NCBI GenBank assembly: GCA_964452775.1
Contig: CAYVQP010000003.1
Location: 62,001 to 126,000, forward strand
Length of the DNA stretch: 64,000 nucleotides
Direction: 5' to 3'
Origin: JACKCB01 sp964452775
GTDB lineage: Bacteria > Chloroflexota > Anaerolineae > Promineifilales > Promineifilaceae
Shown: in pieces, positions 24,256 through 32,904 of the stretch
How the letters are laid out: each line of letters begins with the position of its first letter
Numbering within the stretch: the first letter of the stretch is position 1
The notes under the pieces: generated by a model
Told to the model about the DNA's origin: nothing
The model's database searches: none
Seen by the model: the letters and a program-made list of their open reading frames with translations, nothing else
Program-made: the position numbers and the translations under genes

Positions 24256-25236
24256 ATGCAAACGGGATTGCGTGGTAGAGACTTAATCGGCGACCTCGAC
24301 TTCTCGAAGGAAGAGGTTGATACCGTCCTGGATGTGGCCTGGGACCTGAAGATGAAGCGGGCCATGGGCGTCCCGCACGCCTCGTTGCGCGACAAGGTGC
24401 TGGCGATGCTCTTCTTCTTCTCCAGCACGCGCACGCGCGGATCCTTTGAAGCCGGCATGGCCCAATTGGGCGGTCACGCCGCCTTCATCGAGAGCCGCAC
24501 CACCCAGGTGGCGCACGGCGACACCGAGAAGGAATTAGGCGAGATCTTCGGTCGCTATTTCGACGGTATCGCCATCCGGCACGTCGAATGGGGCGTAGGC
24601 AACCGCTACCTCAACTATGTGGCCGAAGCGTCGCGGGTGCCGGTGTTGAATATGCAGTGCGACATCTATCACCCGCACCAATGCCTGGCGGACATCATGA
24701 CCATTATCGAAAAGAAGGGGCGCAACCTGCGCGGCAAGAAGATGGTCGTCTCCTGGGCATATGCCTCATCGTACTTGAAGCCGATTTCCGTGCCGCAGTC
24801 GCTCATCTTGCAGATGCCGCGCTTCGGGATGGATGTGGTATTGGCGCATCCGCCGGAGTTTCAGCTGATGCCGGAGATCATGGACCAGGCGCAGGAAATG
24901 GCCCGCAAATACCACACCGGCTTCGAGGTGATGGATGACATGGACGCCGCCTGCCGGGACGCGGACGTTATCTATGCCAAGTCCTGGGGCCCCTTATTGA
25001 CCACCACCGATCCGACGGAAGGAAAGCGCTTTCAGGATCAATACAAGAGCTGGATCATGGATGACGCCCGGCTGGCCCTGGGCAAGGATGATGTGATTTA
25101 TATGCACCCCCTGCCGGCTGACCGCGACATCGAGGTCACCAGCTCCGTGATGGACGGTCCCCACAGTGTGGTCTTCGATCAGGCTGAGAACCGCCTGCAC
25201 GCGCAGAAGGGCGTCATGGCCCTGACCATGTGCTAG
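24256..25236 (+). CDS. ygeW: YgeW-type knotted carbamoyltransferase
   Basis: 326 aa, 4 bp after the previous gene. It has the carbamoyl phosphate loop FFFSSTRTRGSFEAGMAQLGG near residues 55-75, DIYHPHQCLADIMTI, and the proline-containing segment WAYASSYLKPISVPQSLI near 171-188 that marks the knotted clade (N-acetylornithine carbamoyltransferase/YgeW). The active-site motif HPLPADRDIEV is near residue 287. YgeW enzymes are tied to purine and selenium clusters and their acceptor is not settled. This gene is the clearest link to the E. coli ygeW region. The symbol is by family resemblance. Confidence 0.88.
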   Translation: MQTGLRGRDLIGDLDFSKEEVDTVLDVAWDLKMKRAMGVPHASLRDKVLAMLFFFSSTRTRGSFEAGMAQLGGHAAFIESRTTQVAHGDTEKELGEIFGRYFDGIAIRHVEWGVGNRYLNYVAEASRVPVLNMQCDIYHPHQCLADIMTIIEKKGRNLRGKKMVVSWAYASSYLKPISVPQSLILQMPRFGMDVVLAHPPEFQLMPEIMDQAQEMARKYHTGFEVMDDMDAACRDADVIYAKSWGPLLTTTDPTEGKRFQDQYKSWIMDDARLALGKDDVIYMHPLPADRDIEVTSSVMDGPHSVVFDQAENRLHAQKGVMALTMC

Positions 25237-25311
25237 GAGATAGCTCCGCCGGTCGCGTTGTCCCCAACTTGTGGCGGGCAGCGCGACCGGCAGGCTCCTG
25301 AACGACTCAAT

Positions 25312-26568
25312 ATGGAAAATGTCACCTATCTGAAATGTGTGCTATGCGGGCGGACCTATGCGCCGGATGAGGTGGCCTACGTCTGTCCGGAACATGGAAA
25401 TGAGGGCATCCTGGATGTCCATTACGACTATGACAGTATCGGACGGGCGCTGACACCCGAGATGTTGGCCCAGGATCGGGCGTTCAACATCTGGCGCTAC
25501 AAGCCGCTGCTGCCGGTGCGGGCCAACTCGCTCACGCCCCGGCTGGAAGTGGGCGGCACGCCGCTCTATTCAGCGCCCCGGCTGGCAGCGAGCCTGGGAT
25601 TGCACCGGCTGTGGATCAAGGACGACGGGCGCAACCCCACCGCCAGCTTCAAAGACCGGGCCAGCGCCATAGCGGTGGTCAAGGCCGGCGAACAGGGAGC
25701 GGCGATCATCACCACCGCCAGCACGGGCAACGCCGCGGCCGCCCTGGCCGGCCTGTGCGCCAGCGTCGGCCAGCCCAACGTTATCTTTGTCCCCAAGTCG
25801 GCTCCGCAAGCAAAGATCGCCCAGCTGCTGGTCTTCGGCTCCACGGTCATGTTGGTAGACGGCACGTACGACGATGCCTTTGAGTTGTGCCTGGAAGTAG
25901 CCGGCGCATATGGCTGGTACAACCGCAACACCGGCTACAACCCGTACATGAGCGAGGGCAAGAAGACGGTCAGCTTTGAGATCGCCGAGCAGCTGGAGTG
26001 GCAGGCGCCGGACGCGGTGTTTGTCAGCGTGGGCGACGGCTGCATCATTGGCGGCGTGCACAAGGGCTTCAAGGATTTGCTCGCTCTGGGCTGGATCGAG
26101 CGGATGCCGCGCATCTTCGGCGTGCAGGCCGCCGGCAGCAACTACCTGGCCGAAGCCTGGGAAAACGGCGAAGATGTCTTTACCAAGCCGCCCATCCAGG
26201 CGCACACCGTCGCCGACAGCATCAGCGCCGGCCTACCCCGCGACCGCATCAAGGCCATGGCGGCGGTGACTGAGACGGACGGCGCTTATGTAACGGTGAG
26301 CGACGAGGAGATTCTGGCGGCTATCCCCGTTATGGCGCGGGGCGTGGGCGTATTTGGCGAACCGGCCGGGGCGACGGCCTACGCCGGATTGGTCAAGGCG
26401 GCAGCGACCGGCCTGGTCAGCCCGAATGACCGGATTGTGGTAATCAACACCGGCAACGGCCTGAAGGATGTCGCTTCAGCCATGCGGGCAGTGTCCGCCG
26501 CCGGCTCTGAACCTTATCATATCAAGCCTCGCCTGGCCGATGTACAGGCGATATTTGGAAAAGAGTGA
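25312..26568 (+). CDS. Threonine synthase-like fold-type II PLP enzyme
   Basis: 418 aa; start MENVTYLKCVLCGRTY. An N-terminal zinc ribbon-like stretch (CVLCGRTYAPDEVAYVCPEH) precedes the PLP core: the Schiff-base lysine in NPTASFKDRAS near residue 120, TASTGNAAAALA, and a phosphate-binding SVGDGCIIGG loop. It matches the threonine synthase family. Because it sits in a catabolic operon directly upstream of a second PLP enzyme, it may act as an ammonia-lyase or beta-elimination enzyme, the role of YgeX (diaminopropionate ammonia-lyase) in E. coli. True threonine synthase is the alternative; homoserine dehydrogenase is encoded far away at 53990. Confidence 0.88.
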   Translation: MENVTYLKCVLCGRTYAPDEVAYVCPEHGNEGILDVHYDYDSIGRALTPEMLAQDRAFNIWRYKPLLPVRANSLTPRLEVGGTPLYSAPRLAASLGLHRLWIKDDGRNPTASFKDRASAIAVVKAGEQGAAIITTASTGNAAAALAGLCASVGQPNVIFVPKSAPQAKIAQLLVFGSTVMLVDGTYDDAFELCLEVAGAYGWYNRNTGYNPYMSEGKKTVSFEIAEQLEWQAPDAVFVSVGDGCIIGGVHKGFKDLLALGWIERMPRIFGVQAAGSNYLAEAWENGEDVFTKPPIQAHTVADSISAGLPRDRIKAMAAVTETDGAYVTVSDEEILAAIPVMARGVGVFGEPAGATAYAGLVKAAATGLVSPNDRIVVINTGNGLKDVASAMRAVSAAGSEPYHIKPRLADVQAIFGKE

Positions 26569-26577
26569 TAGTCCACC

Positions 26578-28041
26578 ATGATTGACTTAACGACTCGTAA
26601 CGAAGCGGCGCTCGAACGCGCCGTACAGCGCGCCCGGGAGCGAAATATTATCATTCCCACCTTCAAGCAAATGCGCGACCCCCGGCTGATCCCGGCGTCG
26701 ATCAAGACCCAACTGGCGGATATCGGCCTGTGGGACTTGAACCCGCTCAATCTCTTCCGCATCACCTGGCACAATGAGCCGGTGGCGCACGGCGGCGGCT
26801 TTGGCGGCGTGAATTTCCTGGAGATCCCCTCCTCGCTGAGCGGCGTGCCGGCGCGCATTGTGATCCTGATCGGCAAGTGGTTTCCCACCGGCGCGCACAA
26901 GGTCGGCGCGGCCTTTGGTTGCCTGGCCCCAACCCTGGTCACCGGCCAATTCGATCCCACATCGCAAAAGGCCGTCTGGCCCTCCACCGGCAACTACTGC
27001 CGCGGCGGCGCGTATGACTCCAACCTGCTGGCCTGCGACTCGATCGCTATCCTGCCGGAAGGGATGAGCCAGGAGCGCTTTGACTGGCTGTCAAAGGTGG
27101 CCGGCGAGACGATTAAGACGCCCGGCTCTGAAAGCAACGTGAAGGAGATCTTTGATAAGTGCTGGGAGCTGATGGCTTCCGGGCAAGATGTGGTCATCTT
27201 TAACCAATTTGACCAGTTGGGCAACTACCTGTGGCATCACGAGATCACCGGCCCGGCCATGATGGAAGTGCTGGGGCAGATCATGGGGCCGGGCGATCAA
27301 TATCGCGGCGTGGTGTTGACCACCGGCTCAGCCGGCACGATTGCCTGCGGGGACTACATGAAAAAGCAGTTCCCCACCAGCAAGATCGCCGCCAGCGAAG
27401 CGCTGCAATGCCCCACTTTGCTCACCAACGGCTTCGGCGCGCACCGCATCGAGGGTATTGGCGACAAGCATGTGCCCTGGATTCACAATGTGAAGAACAC
27501 GGACATGGTCATGGCCATTGACGACGCCGGCCCGATGGGGCTGATCCGGCTGTTTAATGAGCCGGCCGGGCGCGATTACCTGGTTGATCAGGGCGTGCCG
27601 GCGGACTTCGTCGATCAGCTCGATTTGCTGGCCATCTCCGGCTGCGCCAACCTGCTCTCGGCCATCAAGTTCGCCAAATACTACGAGCTGGGCGCAAACG
27701 ACATCGTGCTGACCGTAGCCACAGACTCGATGGAGATGTACCAGAGCCGGCTGATGGAGCTGCGCGAGGCGGAAGGTGGGTTCACCCCGCTGGACGCCGC
27801 CGGCGTTTACCACCGCCATCTGCTCGGGCAGACGATTGACCACGTGCAGGAACTGGGTTATTACGACCGCAAGCGGGTGCACAACCTCAAGTATTTCACC
27901 TGGGTCGAGCAGCAAGGCAAGAGCTACGAAGAGATCCAGGCGCAATGGTACGACGACGATTACTGGACCAATATCCCGGCAGCCGCCGGCGAGATTGATC
28001 GCCTGATCGAAGAGTTTAACGCCCGCGCCGGGCTGATATAA
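26578..28041 (+). CDS. Pyridoxal-phosphate-dependent protein, beta-subunit-like (fold type II)
   Basis: 487 aa, longer than cysteine synthase. The PLP lysine lies in WFPTGAHKVGAAFG near residue 108, followed by WPSTGNYCRGGAYDSNLLACDSIAILPEG and the phosphate-binding loop TTGSAGTIACGDYM near residue 245. It belongs to a little-studied cysteine synthase-like family. The start follows the threonine synthase-like gene by 9 bp. The two PLP enzymes probably act in sequence or as a pair on an amino acid released by the carbamoyltransferases. The reaction is unknown. Confidence 0.85.
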   Translation: MIDLTTRNEAALERAVQRARERNIIIPTFKQMRDPRLIPASIKTQLADIGLWDLNPLNLFRITWHNEPVAHGGGFGGVNFLEIPSSLSGVPARIVILIGKWFPTGAHKVGAAFGCLAPTLVTGQFDPTSQKAVWPSTGNYCRGGAYDSNLLACDSIAILPEGMSQERFDWLSKVAGETIKTPGSESNVKEIFDKCWELMASGQDVVIFNQFDQLGNYLWHHEITGPAMMEVLGQIMGPGDQYRGVVLTTGSAGTIACGDYMKKQFPTSKIAASEALQCPTLLTNGFGAHRIEGIGDKHVPWIHNVKNTDMVMAIDDAGPMGLIRLFNEPAGRDYLVDQGVPADFVDQLDLLAISGCANLLSAIKFAKYYELGANDIVLTVATDSMEMYQSRLMELREAEGGFTPLDAAGVYHRHLLGQTIDHVQELGYYDRKRVHNLKYFTWVEQQGKSYEEIQAQWYDDDYWTNIPAAAGEIDRLIEEFNARAGLI

Positions 28042-28049
28042 CGTTGCGG

Positions 28050-28080
28050 CTATCCCGGAAACTGACAGTTTCCGGGATAG
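28050..28080. repeat. TTTCCCGGAAACT-family hairpin
   Basis: Perfect 14-bp arms CTATCCCGGAAACT and AGTTTCCGGGATAG with a 3-nt loop, between the PLP gene and the F420 oxidoreductase-like gene. Confidence 0.75.
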
Positions 28081-28112
28081 TTGGGATTTGCAAACGTCAG
28101 GAGGATGACAGC

Positions 28113-28772
28113 GTGAAAGTCGCCATCCTGGGGGGAACCGGGCCGGAAGGCAGCGGGCTTGGCTATCGCTGGGCCGCCGCCGGACATGAGGTGATCATCG
28201 GCTCCCGGCTACGCGAAAAGGGAGAGCAGGCGGCGGCTGATTTACGCGCGCTGTTGCCGGAAGCTCACCCCGGCGGAAGCATAAGCGGCGCGGACAATCT
28301 CAGCGCCGCGCAGGCTGCTGAAGTGGCTGTACTGGCTGTGCCCTATGAAGCGCAGGCGGCTACGTTAGATTCCGTGAAGGAAGCATTGGCGGGCAAGTTG
28401 CTGATCACCGTCGTCGCCCCAACCGGCCAGCCCAAGGCGCGCGCCATACGGCTGGCAAGTGGGCTATCGGCGGCTGAGGAGGCCCAGCAACAACTGGGCG
28501 AGGCGGTGCGGGTGGTGGCCGCCTTCCAGAATATCGGCGCGCATAACCTGAAGGAACCCGGCTACCGGCTGGATTGTGACGTCCTGATTTGCGGCGAAAA
28601 AGCGGCTGATAAGGAGGTAGCGGCGCAGTTGGCCGCCGACGCCAGTTTGCGCGGAGTCAACGCCGGAGCGCTGCAAAATGCCGGCGTGGTCGAGGGATTG
28701 ACCGCGCTGCTGGTCTTCATCAATGTGAAGAATAAGGTGAAGGACGCCGGGATCCGCATCACGGGTATTTAG
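28113..28772 (+). CDS. NADPH-dependent F420 reductase-like protein
   Basis: 219 aa from a GTG start, chosen because AGGAGG lies 8 nt upstream; the frame is open earlier but without a ribosome site. The N-terminus MKVAILGGTGPEGSGLGYRWAAAGHEVIIGSR is the dinucleotide-binding motif of NpdG/F420:NADP oxidoreductases, followed by EVAVLAVPYEAQ. These enzymes transfer hydride between NADPH and F420. An LLM-family oxidoreductase, many of which use F420, is encoded at 38952 in the same run of genes, so the pair may form an F420-linked reduction step. Confidence 0.87.
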   Translation: MKVAILGGTGPEGSGLGYRWAAAGHEVIIGSRLREKGEQAAADLRALLPEAHPGGSISGADNLSAAQAAEVAVLAVPYEAQAATLDSVKEALAGKLLITVVAPTGQPKARAIRLASGLSAAEEAQQQLGEAVRVVAAFQNIGAHNLKEPGYRLDCDVLICGEKAADKEVAAQLAADASLRGVNAGALQNAGVVEGLTALLVFINVKNKVKDAGIRITGI

Positions 28773-28785
28773 TGGCAGCTTGTCT

Positions 28786-28821
28786 CATTTTCCCGGAAAC
28801 TCAGAAGTTTCCGGGAAAATG
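28786..28821. repeat. TTTCCCGGAAACT-family hairpin
   Basis: Perfect 16-bp arms CATTTTCCCGGAAACT and AGTTTCCGGGAAAATG with a 4-nt loop, ending 10 nt before the AGGAGGAGG ribosome site of the next gene. Confidence 0.75.
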
Positions 28822-28846
28822 GGAGCAGCAAGGAGGAGGTAGAATC

Positions 28847-31441
28847 ATGCGATTCGTGCTCAACGGTCAGCAGAGAGAATACCAGGGCGACCCGGAACTC
28901 TCTCTGATGACATACCTCCGCGAAATCGAAGTGATCACCTCTCCCAAAGACGGCTGCGCGCCACAGGCCGCCTGCGGTTGCTGCACCGTGCAGTTGAATG
29001 ACAGGGCGGTGCTCTCCTGCGTAACGAAGATGAGCCGCGTCGCCGGCGGCGAGGTGACCACCATTGAGGGATTGGGCGCGTACCGGCAGAACGTCTACGC
29101 CAACTCCTTCGTCGCTCGCGGCGGAGTGCAATGCGGCTTTTGCATTCCCGGCATCGTCATGCAAGCGCACGTCCTGATCGGCCAGAACCCGAATCCCAGC
29201 CGGGCAGACGTGGAAAAGGCGTTGACCCCGAACCTCTGTCGCTGCACGGGTTACAAGAAGATAGTTGACGCGGTGGTCGCCGCGGCTGCCGCCATCCGGG
29301 AAGAGGAAGAGGCGCCTTTGCCGGAGAGCGACGGGCGCATCGGTTCCCGCCAGCCGAAGTACCAGGCGCAGAAACTGGTCCTCGGCCAGCACCGCTATGT
29401 CGATGACATCCGCATCGCCGGCATGCGCCACGGAGCGGTGCGCTTCAGCGACCATCCCCGCGCCCGGGTATTGAGAATTGACGTCGGGCCGGCCGAGGCG
29501 CTGGCAGGGGTCCTGCGGGTCTTCACGGCGCGCGATTATCCCGGCGAGCGCTTTGTGGGTCTGATCGAGCAAGATTGGCCGCAGATGATCGCCGAGGGAG
29601 AAATCACCCGCTACGTGGGCGATGTGCTGGCCCTGGTAGTGGCCGAGACGGACGCTGTTGCCCGCCGGGCGGCGGACTTAATCGCGGTGGAGTACGAGGT
29701 GCTCGAGCCAATCACCGATGTGCACGCCGCTATGCAGCCGGACAGCCCGACGGTGCACGGCAACGAAAGCAACATCCTCTCCCAATCGATCACCAATCGC
29801 GGCGACCTGCAACGGGCGATGGAGGAGTCCGCCTATATCGCTCAGGGGATCTTCCAGACACAGATGATCGAGCACGGCTTCATGGAGCCGGAGGCGGCGA
29901 TCGCTTACCCGGCTGGTGACGGCGTGGAAGTGCTCTCCCAGGGACAGGGGGTATACGATGACCGCATCCAGATCGCCAGGCTGTTGGGATTGCCGTTGGA
30001 GAAGGTGCGGGTGATCATGGTACCCAACGGGGGCGGCTTTGGCGGCAAGGAAGACCTGTCGGTGCAGGGACATGCGGCCCTGGCGGCGTACTTGCTGCAG
30101 CAGCCGGTGAAGGTGCGCTTTACGCGCGATGAATCGATAGTGTTTCATCCCAAGCGCCATCCGATCTGGATGGACTATGCCATCGGCTGCGACGCAGAGG
30201 GAAAGTTGACCTTCTGCCGGGTGAAGTTTGTCGGCGACACCGGCGCATACGCCTCGGTGGGCATGAAAGTGCTCGAGCGCTCCGCCGGACACGCCACCGG
30301 CGGGTACAACTTCCCGGTGACCGATGTGCTCGGCGTCGCCGTCTACACAAATAATCTGCCCTGCGGGGCGATGCGCGGCTTCGGCGTCAACCAGGCCTCC
30401 TTCGGCCTGGAAGTGCTGATTGACGAGTTGTGCGAGATGGGCGGCTTCGATCGCTGGCGGTTCCGCTACGACAACGCGCTGGACGACGGCGACATGACCG
30501 CCACCGGCCAGGTCATCGAGAGTGGGGCCGGCGCAAAAGCGACTCTGCTGGCGGTGAAAGATGCGTTCTATCGCAGCCGGTATGCGGGGCTGGCTTGCGG
30601 TATCAAGAACACCGGCATCGGCAACGGCATGCCGGACGCGGCCAGCGCCCGCATCACCATCGCCGCGCCGGACAGGGTGATCATTGATCATGGTTGGACG
30701 GAAATGGGCCAGGGGATCAACACCGTCGCCCTGCAGGTCGTCTGCAATGAGACCGGCCTGGACCCGGCCCTGATCGAAGTACGCATTGACACCGAAGCGG
30801 AGCAGGAAGCGGGCATGACCACCGCCTCGCGGGCCACTTCGCTGGTGGGCAACGCCCTGATTGACGCCTGTAAGCGGCTCAAACAAGAGCTGCAGGATTA
30901 TCCCCTGGCTGACCTGGTTGGCCGGCAATATAGAGGCGAATGGGTCGTCGACTGGACGACCAAGCCGGGAACTGAGACAGAGAAGGTATACACCCATTAC
31001 TCCTACAGCTACGCCACACAGTTGGTCACCCTGGATGAGGAGAAGGGGTTCGTCAACCGCATCGTAGCCGCTCACGATGCCGGCAAAATCTTCAATCCAA
31101 CCCTCTTCGAGGGCCAGTTGGAAGGCTCTATCCACATGGGCCTCGGTTACGCGATCAGCGAAGAGCTGGAGCTGGAAGACGGCCGGCCAAAAAGCACCCG
31201 CCTGCGCGACATGGGCATTCTGCGCGCCAAAGAGATGCCGGAAGTGGAAGTGATCGGCGTGGAAGTGCCGGACCCTTATGGCCCCTATGGGGCGAAGGGT
31301 GTGGGCGAGATTGGATTGGTGCCGACTGCCGGCGCGGTCGCCAATGCGCTCTACCAGTTTGACGGAGTCCGGCGTTACAAATTGCCGATGCGCATCCCCA
31401 AACGCGGGCTGGAGAAGCGAAACAATGGGAACGCCGGGTGA
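28847..31441 (+). CDS. Selenium-type xanthine dehydrogenase, fused [2Fe-2S] and molybdenum subunit
   Basis: 864 aa; start MRFVLNGQQREYQGD after AGGAGGAGG. Residues 1-150 form the [2Fe-2S] domain with all ligands (GCAPQAACGCC, SCV, QCGFCIPG, NLCRCTGY); the first spacing is C-x5-C, one residue longer than usual. Residues 170-864 form the Mo domain: GGGFGGKEDLSVQ, the pocket loop CGAMRGFGVNQ, TEMGQGINTVALQV and the catalytic Glu in GAKGVGEIGLVP. This FeS-Mo fusion with an AMRGFGVNQ loop, next to ssnA, resembles the selenium-dependent xanthine dehydrogenase family, which carries labile selenium at Mo rather than selenocysteine. Selenium use is inferred. Confidence 0.88.
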   Translation: MRFVLNGQQREYQGDPELSLMTYLREIEVITSPKDGCAPQAACGCCTVQLNDRAVLSCVTKMSRVAGGEVTTIEGLGAYRQNVYANSFVARGGVQCGFCIPGIVMQAHVLIGQNPNPSRADVEKALTPNLCRCTGYKKIVDAVVAAAAAIREEEEAPLPESDGRIGSRQPKYQAQKLVLGQHRYVDDIRIAGMRHGAVRFSDHPRARVLRIDVGPAEALAGVLRVFTARDYPGERFVGLIEQDWPQMIAEGEITRYVGDVLALVVAETDAVARRAADLIAVEYEVLEPITDVHAAMQPDSPTVHGNESNILSQSITNRGDLQRAMEESAYIAQGIFQTQMIEHGFMEPEAAIAYPAGDGVEVLSQGQGVYDDRIQIARLLGLPLEKVRVIMVPNGGGFGGKEDLSVQGHAALAAYLLQQPVKVRFTRDESIVFHPKRHPIWMDYAIGCDAEGKLTFCRVKFVGDTGAYASVGMKVLERSAGHATGGYNFPVTDVLGVAVYTNNLPCGAMRGFGVNQASFGLEVLIDELCEMGGFDRWRFRYDNALDDGDMTATGQVIESGAGAKATLLAVKDAFYRSRYAGLACGIKNTGIGNGMPDAASARITIAAPDRVIIDHGWTEMGQGINTVALQVVCNETGLDPALIEVRIDTEAEQEAGMTTASRATSLVGNALIDACKRLKQELQDYPLADLVGRQYRGEWVVDWTTKPGTETEKVYTHYSYSYATQLVTLDEEKGFVNRIVAAHDAGKIFNPTLFEGQLEGSIHMGLGYAISEELELEDGRPKSTRLRDMGILRAKEMPEVEVIGVEVPDPYGPYGAKGVGEIGLVPTAGAVANALYQFDGVRRYKLPMRIPKRGLEKRNNGNAG

Positions 31442-31498
31442 TACAGTGTGGAAGCGTTGGTCACGTTAAGCGGTTGGTAGCGTGAAGAGGAGCGGTCA

Positions 31499-32845
31499 AT
31501 GGCCCTGCTGATCCACAACGTCACGATCTTCACGAATGACGATCAGAATCGCGTCCTGCACGGCTCTGCCGTGACGATTGAAGGCGCGCGGATCGCCGCC
31601 ATTGGCCCTGAAGTGGAGCTCAGGCAGCGCTATCCCGAGCACGAACAGATAGACGGCAAGGGGCGCCTGCTCATGCCCGGCTTCACCAACGCCCACATGC
31701 ACTTTTACGGCCTCTACGCGCGCGGCATCAGCTTGAAGCAGACGCCGCACAACTTTCACGAAATCCTGCAATACCTGTGGTGGGCGTTGGACAAGGTGCT
31801 GGACGATGACGCCGTCTACTACAGCGCCCTGATCCCGGCCATCGCCTCCGTCCGGCAGGGGGTGACCAGCGTCATTGACCACCATGCCAGTCCCAACGCG
31901 GTCGCCGGCAGCCTTGACCACATCGAGACGGCGCTGACGCAGGTCGGGTTGCGCGGCCTGCTCTGCTATGAGGTCTCCGACCGGGACGGCAAGGCCATCC
32001 GCGACGCCGGGCTGGCGGAGAACGAGCGCTATATCCGCAAGTGCCGGCGGGCGAAGGAGATTGACGCCAACCATCTCTTTGACGGCATGATGGGCTTACA
32101 CGCCTCGTTTACGCTGGATGATGATTCCTTGCGGGAGGCGGTCGCGATTGCCGGGGGGCTGGAACGCGGCTGCCACATCCACATGCTGGAGGATTACGTG
32201 GATGAGCTGTTGACCCGCGAGAAATATGACCGGTCAGTGGTCGAGCGGCTGGATCATTTCGGGGTTCTCGGGAATCGAAGTATCACCGCGCATGGCATCT
32301 TCCTCGATGACGGCGGGCGCCGGCTGCTGGCGGACAGCGACACCATCGTCGCTCACCAGGCGCAGAGCAACATGAACAACGCCGTGGGTCGGGCGGATGT
32401 CTTTGCCCTGTTGCAGGCCGGCATTACCGTGGGCATCGGCACGGACGGGATGACGCCGGACCTCCGCCGGGAGGCGATGACCGGCTATCTGATGCACAAG
32501 CATCACCTCAGCGATAACAACCTCGGCTGGGGCGAGTTCGAGACCATGACTATGAAGAACAACCCGGCCATTTACCGCCGGCTGACCGGACAGCCCGTCG
32601 GCCGGGTGGCTGCCGGCTACCTGGCGGACCTGATCCTGGTGGACTATTTCCCGCCGACCCCGTTTACGGGCGACAACTTTTGGGGTCATTTCCTGTTTGG
32701 ACTGGTTGACGCTGAGGTTGACACCACCATCATCAACGGGCGGGTGATCATGCAGGGCAAGCAGATTCCGCATTTGGATGAGGCGCAGATCGCCGCCGAT
32801 TCGCGGGCCGTCGCCGAAGAAGTATGGCTTCGTTACCATAGTTGA
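31499..32845 (+). CDS. ssnA: SsnA-type amidohydrolase
   Basis: 448 aa; GAGGAG lies 6 nt upstream. Amidohydrolase superfamily with the metal motif GFTNAHMHFYGLYARGI near residues 60-76, later HIHMLED, AHGIFLDD and GIGTDGMTPDLRRE. The match to SsnA, the putative aminohydrolase of selenium metabolism clusters, is good along its length (ISLKQTPHNFHEILQYLWWALDK). SsnA's reaction has not been settled; deamination or ring opening of an N-heterocycle is likely. It directly follows the selenium-type xanthine dehydrogenase gene, as in known clusters. Confidence 0.92.
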   Translation: MALLIHNVTIFTNDDQNRVLHGSAVTIEGARIAAIGPEVELRQRYPEHEQIDGKGRLLMPGFTNAHMHFYGLYARGISLKQTPHNFHEILQYLWWALDKVLDDDAVYYSALIPAIASVRQGVTSVIDHHASPNAVAGSLDHIETALTQVGLRGLLCYEVSDRDGKAIRDAGLAENERYIRKCRRAKEIDANHLFDGMMGLHASFTLDDDSLREAVAIAGGLERGCHIHMLEDYVDELLTREKYDRSVVERLDHFGVLGNRSITAHGIFLDDGGRRLLADSDTIVAHQAQSNMNNAVGRADVFALLQAGITVGIGTDGMTPDLRREAMTGYLMHKHHLSDNNLGWGEFETMTMKNNPAIYRRLTGQPVGRVAAGYLADLILVDYFPPTPFTGDNFWGHFLFGLVDAEVDTTIINGRVIMQGKQIPHLDEAQIAADSRAVAEEVWLRYHS

Positions 32846-32850
32846 CTCTC

Positions 32851-32884
32851 AGGTGACTGTCGCTTGAGAAAGTGACAGTCACCT
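32851..32884. repeat. AGGTGACTGTCACTT-family hairpin
   Basis: 15-nt arms AGGTGACTGTCGCTT and AAGTGACAGTCACCT with one G-U pair and a 4-nt loop. It lies between ssnA and the next amidohydrolase gene. Confidence 0.7.
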
Positions 32885-32904
32885 CTTGCGAAGACAATTA
32901 CGCC

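Noticed and set aside
28044..28112. Longer N-terminus for the F420 reductase-like protein
   Set aside because: The extra residues come from the hairpin repeat and precede the AGGAGG site; the GTG at 28113 starts exactly at the MKVAILGG motif.
29678..31135. 485-aa minus-strand open frame
   Set aside because: Shadow of the fused xanthine dehydrogenase gene; no ribosome site or motif.
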